Source: CANMIH01 sp049116335
GTDB taxonomy: Bacteria; Pseudomonadota; Alphaproteobacteria; Rhodobacterales; Rhodobacteraceae
DNA: 64,000 nt
Direction of reading: 5' to 3'
NCBI GenBank assembly: GCA_049116335.1
Contig: JAGDYZ010000012.1
Location: forward strand, 62,001-126,000
Positions 34,480 through 42,053 of the stretch are shown here, in pieces (the stretch's first letter is position 1; every line of letters begins with the position of its first letter). Under the pieces are notes generated by a model. That model was not told the origin of the DNA and made no database searches. It saw nothing but the letters and a program-made list of their open reading frames with translations. The position numbers and the translations under genes are program-made.

Positions 34480-36498
34480 ATGCGCCTTGTTTCCCTTTTG
34501 ACCGCTCTGATTGTTGCGGGCGTTTTGTACGGTTTGGTTTTCGAACGCGAACGGCTGTTTGGCTTTGCCGGACGCGACATTGACGCCGCGCCAGTCGAAG
34601 AAGCCGTAGTCGCCGAGGCGGACACACCGACAATTGACGCTGAGGCGACGACCAGCGACCTCAAAGAAGGCACCGTTCGGGTCATGGCCATGCGCTCGGT
34701 GGCGCGGGTTGTAGATGGCGCGGTGATTTTGCGCGGGGAAACGGAAGCTGTTCGCCAGGTAGAGGTTCGTGCTGAGACAAGCGGCAAGGTCATTTCTGAG
34801 CCTCTGCGTAAAGGCCAGTTGGTCGAAGCCGGTCAATTGTTGTGCGAATTGGATCCCGGCACCCGCGACGCCAGCCTGCAAGAGGCCCTGGCGCGTCTGG
34901 CTGAGGCCAATGCCCGCCTTCCTGAAAGCGCCGCCCGCTTGGCTGAGGCCCAGGCCAATGTGCCCGCCGCTCGCGCGCGCATTGCAGAAGCCGAAGCCGC
35001 CGTCCCCGCTGCGGAAGCCCGTCTGGCCGAAGCCAAAGCGAACGTCCCTGCGGCGCAGGCCCGTCTTTCCGAAGCCATGGCACGCGTTCCGGAATCAGAA
35101 GCTCGCCTCATTGAGGCCGAGGCAGGTATTCCCGCCGCTGAATCACGCCTGCAAGAAGCTCTGTCGCGGGTTCCCGAGGCGCAGTCTCGCCTGATCGAAG
35201 CTCAGGCCGGGGTCCCAGCTGCCGAGGCGCGTTTGCGCCAAGCCGAAGCGGCCGTTCCTGCCTCGCGTGCCTCTTTGGCCGAAGCGGAAACCCGCGTACC
35301 TGAGGCCGCAGCACGTTTGCTTGAAGCCGAAGCCCGGGTGAAAGAAGCTGAGATCAATCTGAACGCGGCACAGAAACTGGCGCAGGGCGGATTTGCCGCT
35401 CAGACCCGCCTTGCCGGCGCTGAAGCCGGTTTTGAAGCTGCGAAGGCTGGTGTTCTAACCGCGCAGGCAGGCATTCGCGCTGCTCAAAGCGGCATCGAAG
35501 GTGCCAAAAGCCAGTTGGAAGGCGCCCTCGCCGGGGTTGAAACATCGCGCAGTCAGGTGGCCTCAGCAAAGGCCGCTGTTCAGTCCGCCGAAAGCCAGAT
35601 TCGCAATGCAGAGGCCGGTGTTCAGGCCGCGCGTAGCCAATTGGCCTCGGCCAGCGTCGCCATTCAGGCCGCACAGAGCCAGATCGCCAACGCCCGCGCC
35701 GGTGTCCAGACCGCTGAAAGCCAAATCGAAGGGGCTTCGGCCACTGTCGAATCAGCGCTGAGTGCCGTCGAAGGCGCCCGCGCCGCTGTCGAAAGCGCTC
35801 GGTCGCAGCTTGAAGGCGCACAGGCCGGTGTTCAATCTGCCCGGACGTCAGAAGAAAGCGCATTGGCCGGTATTCAGTCCGCGGAGGCCGAAATCGCCAG
35901 TGCAACAAAAGAAATCGATCACTTGCAGATCCACGCCCCCTTTGGTGGGCTCTTGGAAACCGACACCGCCGAGCTTGGCACTTTGCTGCAACCGGGCGGT
36001 GCCTGTGCCACCGTGATCCAGCTTGATCCGGTGAAGTTTGTGGGCTTTGTGCCGGAAACCGAGATTGCCCGCGTCAAAGATGATGCCCAAGCTGGGGTAC
36101 GTCTTGTCGATGGTCGCGAGCGTGTGGGCAACGTGTCGTTTGTTTCACGTAGCGCCGATCCTCTGACCCGGACCTTCCGCATGGAAATCACCCTGCCCAA
36201 CGCCGACCTGAGCATTCGCGATGGCCAAACGGCTGAGATTGCAATCGAAGCTGATGGCGAACCTGCGCACCTGCTGCCGCAGTCGTCGCTCACGCTCAAC
36301 AATGAAGGCGAGCTTGGTGTCCGGACGGTGACCAAAGAGGAAACCGCGCTGTTCATGCCGGTAAACCTACTGCGCGACACGCGTCAGGGTGTGCTGGTGG
36401 CTGGCCTGCCTGAGACCGTAGACGTGATCACCGTAGGTCAGGAATTTGTGACTGATGGGGTGCCTGTTGCGCCCAGCTTTGAGGAGGTCATCCAATGA
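34480..36498 (+). CDS. RND efflux periplasmic adaptor (HlyD/MacA type) with giant coiled-coil hairpin
   Basis: 672 residues against roughly 350-400 for most adaptors. One N-terminal helix (about 1-22) is followed by a biotinyl-lipoyl half (VRAETSGKVISEPLRKGQLV, about 95-125). A vast alpha-hairpin spans about 130-479; the second lipoyl half (IHAPFGGLLETDTAELGTLL), beta-barrel (VKFVGFVPETEIARVKDDAQ) and C-terminal domain follow. The hairpin holds 10 fourteen-residue units starting with Pro (148-287), a tip (288-325, including LAQGGFAAQTRL), then 11 units starting mostly with Gln or Glu (326-479). The stop overlaps the pump start (ATGA). The ATG at 34480 is used; an in-frame TTG seven codons upstream is discarded. 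Confidence 0.88.
   Translation: MRLVSLLTALIVAGVLYGLVFERERLFGFAGRDIDAAPVEEAVVAEADTPTIDAEATTSDLKEGTVRVMAMRSVARVVDGAVILRGETEAVRQVEVRAETSGKVISEPLRKGQLVEAGQLLCELDPGTRDASLQEALARLAEANARLPESAARLAEAQANVPAARARIAEAEAAVPAAEARLAEAKANVPAAQARLSEAMARVPESEARLIEAEAGIPAAESRLQEALSRVPEAQSRLIEAQAGVPAAEARLRQAEAAVPASRASLAEAETRVPEAAARLLEAEARVKEAEINLNAAQKLAQGGFAAQTRLAGAEAGFEAAKAGVLTAQAGIRAAQSGIEGAKSQLEGALAGVETSRSQVASAKAAVQSAESQIRNAEAGVQAARSQLASASVAIQAAQSQIANARAGVQTAESQIEGASATVESALSAVEGARAAVESARSQLEGAQAGVQSARTSEESALAGIQSAEAEIASATKEIDHLQIHAPFGGLLETDTAELGTLLQPGGACATVIQLDPVKFVGFVPETEIARVKDDAQAGVRLVDGRERVGNVSFVSRSADPLTRTFRMEITLPNADLSIRDGQTAEIAIEADGEPAHLLPQSSLTLNNEGELGVRTVTKEETALFMPVNLLRDTRQGVLVAGLPETVDVITVGQEFVTDGVPVAPSFEEVIQ
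34921..35916 (+). repeat. 42-base coding repeats inside the adaptor gene
   Basis: Ten units (34921-35340) encode PxxxxRLxEAxxxV-type 14-mers. After a 114-base spacer, eleven more (35455-35916) encode xxAxSQIxxAxAGV-type 14-mers. The copies differ at many bases, so this is an old, selected protein repeat rather than a fresh tandem duplication. Confidence 0.9.
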
Positions 36499-39400
36499 CC
36501 GGCATCATTGATTGGGCCGCAGACCGCGCCCGAATGGTTTTGGCCTTTATTGTGCTGAGCCTTGTTGTGGGGGGCTTTGCTTACTCCACGCTGCCCAAAG
36601 AAGGTGAGCCGGATATTGAGATTCCGGCTCTTTTCGTATCGGTGCCCTTCCCCGGCATTTCCGCCGTGGACGCCGAGTCGCTTCTGGTTAAACCCATGGA
36701 AACCGAACTGGCCGATCTGGATGGATTGAAATCCATGTCAGGCACCGCCGCCGAAGGGTATGCCGGTGTGGCGCTTGAGTTTGAGTTCGGCTGGGACAAG
36801 ACCAAAATCATGGCCGATGTCCGCGACTCGATGAAAAGTGCCGAAGCGGATTTCCCGGAAGGGGCCGAACAGTACACCATCAACGAGATCAACTTCTCTG
36901 AATTTCCGATCCTCATCGTCAACCTGACCGGTCCGGTGCCGGAACGCACCCTGACCCGCATTGCAAAGGATCTTCAGGACCGGGTTGAAGCGCTGGATTC
37001 GGTGCTTGAGGCCGGGATCGCCGGGGACCGGGCTGAAATGCTTGAGGTTCTGATCGATCCGCTACGGCTTGAAAGCTATAACGTGACCGCCGGGGAACTG
37101 ATCAATGTTGTGCAAAACAACAACCAGCTGATCGCCGCCGGTGAGATCGAAACCGAGCAAGGCAGCTTTGCGATTAAGATCCCCTCATCCTTTACGCAGA
37201 CACAGGATGTCTATGGCCTTCCCGTCAAGGTGAACGGCGACCGCGTGGTGACACTTGGCGATCTGGCGCAGATCAATCTGACCTTCGAAGACCGCAAAGG
37301 CACCGCTCGCTTCAACGGCGAGCAGACCGTGGCACTGCAGGTGGTCAAGCGCAAAGGCTTCAACATCATCGACACCGCCAACGAAGTGCGTGCGGTGGTG
37401 GCTCAGGCGCAAAACGAATGGCCTGACGAGCTGAAAGCGGTCCTCGGCGTTGGCAGTTCGAACGACCAAAGCCGTCAGGTGTCCAGCATGGTCAGCCAGC
37501 TTGAGGGCTCGGTTCTAACCGCGATTGCCCTCGTGATGATCGTGGTGTTGGCAAGCCTGGGCCTGCGCCCAGCGCTCTTGGTGGGCTTTGCAATTCCGAC
37601 ATCGTTCCTGCTTTGTTTCCTGTTCCTCGCTCTGGCCGGGATCTCGATCTCGAACATGGTGATGTTTGGTCTGATCCTCGCAGTTGGTATGCTGGTGGAT
37701 GGCGCGATTGTTGTTGTGGAATACGCAGACAAGCGCATCTCTGAGGGCTCTGGCCCGATGCATGCCTATGTCGAAGCCGCGCACCGCATGTTCTGGCCGG
37801 TTGTCTCGTCGACCGCCACAACGCTTTGTGCCTTCCTGCCTATGCTGTTCTGGCCCGGTATTCCCGGTCAGTTCATGCGCATGTTGCCGGTGACCCTGAT
37901 CTTCGTTTTGTCTGCTTCACTTGTTGTGGCGCTGATCTATCTGCCCATCATGGGCGGCGTTTCAGGCCGGTTCTCGCGTATGATTGGCAATGCAGGCAAT
38001 GCCCTGCGCGCCGCAGCGCCGTTCTGGCTTCGCCTGCTTTTGGTGCCTGTGGCGCTGCTTGGCCTGTTTGTCGGCGCCATGATGATGCTGAACCCCAGCT
38101 ATCTGGTTGAGACTTCTGCCACTGGCTTTGGGGCCATGCTCCCCGGCGCGATTGTTTTTGCCCTCTTCGGGTCAATCTCGTCGATTGTCATGGATTCCGT
38201 AGCCATCCGCCGTCAGGCCAAGAAGATCCAAGGCGGCTATCGTCGGTCGCCCTTTGGCTATTTCATTGCCTTCATTGCCGGCAATCCGGTGATGCCGATT
38301 GTTACTGTCGGTGCTGTGATCGGGATCGTCATGGGCGTCTTTGGCTACTTTGGCCAGAACAACAACGGTGTTGAGTTCTTTGTCGACAGCGAACCAGAAC
38401 AGGCCATTGTCTATGTCCGGGCACGTGGCAACCTGTCGCTCGAAGAAAAAGACGCTCTGGTCAAACGTGCCGAAGCTATGGTTCTAGCGCACGTGGGTGT
38501 TGATACCGCCTTTGCCTTTGCTGGCGAAGGTGGCCTGAACAACAACACAGGCGGCGCAGAAGCTACGGGGGATACCATTGGGCAGGTTCAGTTTGAAACC
38601 ATTCCATGGGAGGATCGCGCCGAATACGCCGCGACCCACGACAATGTCACGCTGGAAGAGCTGGATGGCGATACCATCATCGAGGATCTGACGGCTCAAA
38701 TGGCTCTGATCCCCGGCATTGAGGTTGAAATCCTGGCACAGGATCGCGGTCCGGCCAGTGCCAAGCCCGTGCACCTGCGCCTCAAGGGAGACGATTGGAA
38801 CCAGTTGCTGGAAACAACCGCAAAGATGCGCGCAGTGTTTGATGCGACGCCGGGTCTAACCCAGATCGAAGACACCCGCCCCCTGCCCGGTATTGACTGG
38901 CAGATCGACGTAGATGTCGAAAAAGCCGGGCGCTACGGTGCGGATGTGGCCACCGTTGGCGCAATGGTGCAACTTGTGACCCGCGGTATCCTGCTCGACA
39001 GCTATACGCCGGATGGATCTGATGAAGAGATCGAAATCCGCGTACGTTTGCCCGAAGACGATCGGGTGTTGTCAACATTGGATACGCTGAAACTGCGCAC
39101 GCAGGACGGTCTGGTGCCTCTGTCCAACTTCATCACCCGTACGCCGGTTGCCAAACTGGCCGAGATCAACCGTGTCGACCAAAAGCGCCACTTTGACATC
39201 AAAGCAGGCGTCGAGGATGGCATGCAGGTCTTTTCAACCGATGTAGATGGCGAGACCACTATTGTCGGCTATGGCACCGAAGTCAGCGCCGACGAGGCCA
39301 CGGTTGCGATTGGAGACAAGCGGTTTGCCGTCACAATCTTTGCCGAGGGTTTCACCGCTAACGACGTTGAACAGCTCAACGCCGATAGTGCACTCAAAGC

Positions 39401-40217
39401 TGTACCGCTGACAGGCAATGAGCGCATCGAGCTTTTGACCAACTGGCTCAATGACAACCGCCTGCCAGAGGGTATTTCCTGGGAATGGACCGGGGATCAA
39501 GAGGATCAGGCCGAAAGCCAGACCTTCCTCATGTCGGCCTTTGGTGCGGCCTTGGGATTGATGTTCATCATCCTGCTGGCGCAGTTCAACAGCTTCTACA
39601 ACGCAACCCTGGTTCTGATTGCGGTGATTTTGTCCACCACCGGAGTTCTGATCGGCATGCTTGTCATGGATCAGTATTTCAGCGTCATCATGACAGGTGT
39701 TGGCATCGTCGCGCTGGCGGGGATTGTTGTGAACAACAACATCGTTCTGATCGACACCTATCAGGAATACTCGCGAGTGATGCCCAAGATCGAGGCGATT
39801 ATTCGCACCGCAGAAGACCGCATTCGTCCGGTTCTTCTGACCACCATCACCACGATGGCCGGTTTGACGCCGATGATGTTTGGGCTCAGCCTCGACTTCC
39901 TCGGCGGGGGCTATTCGGTGAACTCACCCACGGCCCTCTGGTGGATCAACCTCGCCACGGCGGTGGTCTTTGGTCTGGGCATCGCAACGGTGCTGACCCT
40001 TGTCTTCACCCCCTCAATGCTCGCGATCCGGGTGTGGTTCTGGACCTACTTCATGGCCTTTGCGCGCCTACTTGCGCGGATGTCACTGGGCAAGGCAAGC
40101 CGTTCGGCACAGGACTGGGCTCTGGCGCGTCAGGCCCGCAAAGTCAAAGCCCCGACGATTGTCTGGGAAGACGACGAGGCCCTGCCCGCCACCACGGAAC
40201 TGCGTGCGGCGGAATAA
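36495..40217 (+). CDS. RND efflux pump inner-membrane transporter, enlarged
   Basis: 1240 residues, about 200 more than AcrB. It starts MTGIIDWAADRARMVLAFIV, then VSVPFPGISAVDAESLLVKPME, the RND porter opening. The helix-4 proton motif reads VGMLVDGAIVVVE, with Asp402 followed by Gly where AcrB has a second Asp. Between helices 6 and 7 lies an insertion with two further hydrophobic stretches (about 510-532 and 548-568). The helix-10/11 region (GVGIVALAGIVVNNNIVLID and RPVLLTTITTMAGLTP) is standard. Substrate class cannot be told. Coupled to the adaptor by a 4-base overlap; no outer-membrane TolC gene is nearby. Confidence 0.92.
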   Translation: MTGIIDWAADRARMVLAFIVLSLVVGGFAYSTLPKEGEPDIEIPALFVSVPFPGISAVDAESLLVKPMETELADLDGLKSMSGTAAEGYAGVALEFEFGWDKTKIMADVRDSMKSAEADFPEGAEQYTINEINFSEFPILIVNLTGPVPERTLTRIAKDLQDRVEALDSVLEAGIAGDRAEMLEVLIDPLRLESYNVTAGELINVVQNNNQLIAAGEIETEQGSFAIKIPSSFTQTQDVYGLPVKVNGDRVVTLGDLAQINLTFEDRKGTARFNGEQTVALQVVKRKGFNIIDTANEVRAVVAQAQNEWPDELKAVLGVGSSNDQSRQVSSMVSQLEGSVLTAIALVMIVVLASLGLRPALLVGFAIPTSFLLCFLFLALAGISISNMVMFGLILAVGMLVDGAIVVVEYADKRISEGSGPMHAYVEAAHRMFWPVVSSTATTLCAFLPMLFWPGIPGQFMRMLPVTLIFVLSASLVVALIYLPIMGGVSGRFSRMIGNAGNALRAAAPFWLRLLLVPVALLGLFVGAMMMLNPSYLVETSATGFGAMLPGAIVFALFGSISSIVMDSVAIRRQAKKIQGGYRRSPFGYFIAFIAGNPVMPIVTVGAVIGIVMGVFGYFGQNNNGVEFFVDSEPEQAIVYVRARGNLSLEEKDALVKRAEAMVLAHVGVDTAFAFAGEGGLNNNTGGAEATGDTIGQVQFETIPWEDRAEYAATHDNVTLEELDGDTIIEDLTAQMALIPGIEVEILAQDRGPASAKPVHLRLKGDDWNQLLETTAKMRAVFDATPGLTQIEDTRPLPGIDWQIDVDVEKAGRYGADVATVGAMVQLVTRGILLDSYTPDGSDEEIEIRVRLPEDDRVLSTLDTLKLRTQDGLVPLSNFITRTPVAKLAEINRVDQKRHFDIKAGVEDGMQVFSTDVDGETTIVGYGTEVSADEATVAIGDKRFAVTIFAEGFTANDVEQLNADSALKAVPLTGNERIELLTNWLNDNRLPEGISWEWTGDQEDQAESQTFLMSAFGAALGLMFIILLAQFNSFYNATLVLIAVILSTTGVLIGMLVMDQYFSVIMTGVGIVALAGIVVNNNIVLIDTYQEYSRVMPKIEAIIRTAEDRIRPVLLTTITTMAGLTPMMFGLSLDFLGGGYSVNSPTALWWINLATAVVFGLGIATVLTLVFTPSMLAIRVWFWTYFMAFARLLARMSLGKASRSAQDWALARQARKVKAPTIVWEDDEALPATTELRAAE

Positions 40218-40240
40218 AGCAAGGTCGCTCTAACTTAGAG

Positions 40241-40268
40241 AAAGGGGGTCGCGAGGCCCCCTTTTTTT
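40241..40268 (+). terminator. Rho-independent terminator of the RND operon
   Basis: AAAGGGGGTC-GCGA-GGCCCCCTTTTTTT: a ten-pair stem (one G-T) with a four-base loop and seven T. Confidence 0.9.
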
Positions 40269-40659
40269 CATGGCGTGACTTCCCCCAATCACTCGCCTGA
40301 GAGCTCTAGTTGATGGAACACACTTGCTTTGAGGTCGCTAGGTTTCTGTGTCGAACACTCCAAAAACCTAAAATTTTAGGCTCCTGCATTGTCGGGGTGG
40401 CCTCAGCTGGAAAATACGAAAAATTACCCTCTGTTTTTCATGGATTTTTCGGCTAACTTAAATCCACCCTCGAAAATTTCTCTTTACTTCAAGGGCTTTA
40501 CACTTCGAAGCGAGGTTTAGAACAATTTTATCGATATCTCTCGCGCCTTGGTTGTCACTTGTTAACCACCTGTCGCGCAAAACTAGGCCTGTCATCGGCG
40601 CGCCCTGAAAAACGCAGGGTGAAGTCAAAACGTACCAGAGAGAACTCAGCAGGCCCGAT
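40269..40659 (+). promoter_or_regulatory. Flagellin upstream region with 14-base palindrome
   Basis: A 442-base gap separates the RND operon from flagellin; beyond the terminator it carries no gene. It is AT-richer than its surroundings and holds a perfect palindrome CCTAAAATTTTAGG (40367-40380) and a small leader hairpin CCCTG-AAAAACG-CAGGG just before the gene. I could not identify a convincing sigma-28 or sigma-54 promoter by eye. An AGCAGG ribosome site sits six bases before the ATG. Confidence 0.4.
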
Positions 40660-41967
40660 ATGTCCAGTATCCTGACAAACAACAGCGCAATGGTCGCGCT
40701 GCAAACTCTTAAGACCATCAATTCCAATATGTCCGACGTTCAGAGTCAGATTTCGACCGGCAAAACCATTGCCGATGCGAAAGACAACTCCGCGGTTTGG
40801 GCTATCTCAAAAGTAATGGAAGCCGACGTTAAAGGCTTCAAAGGTATTTCCGACAGCCTCAACCTTGGCCAGTCGACTGTATCAGTTGCACGCCAGGCGT
40901 CAGAAACGGTCACTGACCTTCTGACCGATATCAAAGGCAAAATCGTTGCGGCGCAGGAAGAAAACGTCGACCGCGACAAAATCCAAGCCGATATTGACGC
41001 CCTGCGCGACCAGATTGGCGCGGTTGTGGGCGCGGCCCAGTTCAACGGCTTGAACCTTCTGCAGAACACCGACACCACCGCAGGGTCGGGCAGCGTCAAC
41101 ATCCTATCGTCGCTGGATCGCACCGGCTCGGGCGTAACCGCCTCCGACATCAATGTTCGCAAACAAGACCTTGGTATCGGTGCGTCGAGCATTGACGCCA
41201 CCGGCGGCACGTTCACCGCAGCAGCTGTTGCTGATGTCACTGTAAACGATGCTGGCGCGACTCAGACAATGAACCTTAGCGGTCTGACCGTTGCTGCGGG
41301 GAACGCTTACTCGATCACCATGGTTGGCACCGATGCCAACAGCAGCGGTTTCACCGCAGGCGATTATACCAACGCGACTACAGGTGGTACCCTCCAAGCA
41401 GAAGCAGCAGCAGGCATCACCTATGTCGCACGTGACGGCGACACCGCAGCCGACGTCGCCGCAGGCCTTGCGGACGCCTATGCCAAATACGCCGGAGCTA
41501 ACAATCTTGATACGGATGTCCTGAACATTGCCGCTTCGGGCTCCAACTTGGTCTCGTCTCAAACCAATGCTTACGGCGACGCGGGTGACCAAATTGTAGT
41601 GCGTCTGTCGAGCATCGTATCGACCTCAAACGTCATTGGTGGCGGTCTGGAAGATCTCGCTACTCTTAATGTCACAACTGACGCGGGTGTAGATCAGGCC
41701 CTGACCAACATCGAAGGTCTACTGCAGACTTCGATCGACGCGGCGGCTTCGTTTGGTTCGGCGCAGGGTCGTATCGAGACACAGTCTTCGTTCATCTCGA
41801 GCCTGACCGACGCACTGAAATCGGGCATCGGCACCTTGGTTGACGCGGATATGGAAGAGGCGTCGGCCCGTCTGCAGGCCCTGCAGGTTCAGCAGCAGTT
41901 GGGTGTTCAGGCTCTGTCGATCGCCAACCAGGCACCACAGCAGCTTCTGTCGCTGTTCCAGGGCTAA
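40660..41967 (+). CDS. fliC: Flagellin
   Basis: 435 residues. Conserved N-terminal D0/D1 (MSSILTNNSAMVALQTLKTI, ISTGKTIADAKDNSAVWAIS) and C-terminal D1/D0 (SSFISSLTDALKSGIGTLVD, ADMEEASARLQALQVQQQLG, ending in SLFQG) flank a variable centre (about 155-330) rich in Ala, Gly, Thr and Asp with almost no Lys, the exposed D2 region. It polymerises into the filament after export. Unlike most alphaproteobacterial flagellin loci, no flaF or flbT follows; pepN does. Confidence 0.95.
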   Translation: MSSILTNNSAMVALQTLKTINSNMSDVQSQISTGKTIADAKDNSAVWAISKVMEADVKGFKGISDSLNLGQSTVSVARQASETVTDLLTDIKGKIVAAQEENVDRDKIQADIDALRDQIGAVVGAAQFNGLNLLQNTDTTAGSGSVNILSSLDRTGSGVTASDINVRKQDLGIGASSIDATGGTFTAAAVADVTVNDAGATQTMNLSGLTVAAGNAYSITMVGTDANSSGFTAGDYTNATTGGTLQAEAAAGITYVARDGDTAADVAAGLADAYAKYAGANNLDTDVLNIAASGSNLVSSQTNAYGDAGDQIVVRLSSIVSTSNVIGGGLEDLATLNVTTDAGVDQALTNIEGLLQTSIDAAASFGSAQGRIETQSSFISSLTDALKSGIGTLVDADMEEASARLQALQVQQQLGVQALSIANQAPQQLLSLFQG

Positions 41968-41996
41968 TAGGCGTCTGACGCCCCCCCATTGCACAG

Positions 41997-42047
41997 CTCT
42001 GCGGCTGCGCCTAACACTGGGACAATCCCAGTTTAGCAGCCGCAGAG
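41997..42047 (+). promoter_or_regulatory. Long hairpin between flagellin and pepN covering the pepN ribosome site
   Basis: CTCTGCGGCTGC (41997-42008) pairs with GCAGCCGCAGAG (42036-42047), and inside them TAA-ACTGGGA pairs with TCCCAG-TTTA around a CAA loop with small bulges. The 3' arm contains the AGAGG ribosome site of pepN (42044-42048), six bases before its ATG. It could end the flagellin transcript or limit pepN translation; no T run follows. Confidence 0.7.
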
Positions 42048-42053
42048 GTTCTT

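Noticed and set aside
34921..35916. Regular repeats suggestive of a CRISPR or tandem DNA array
   Set aside because: The 42-base period is in frame, units diverge at the DNA level and no spacers exist; it is protein coiled-coil repetition.
41971..41982. GGCGTC/GACGCC repeat just after the flagellin stop as a terminator
   Set aside because: The arms leave a loop of one base and are followed by C rather than T.
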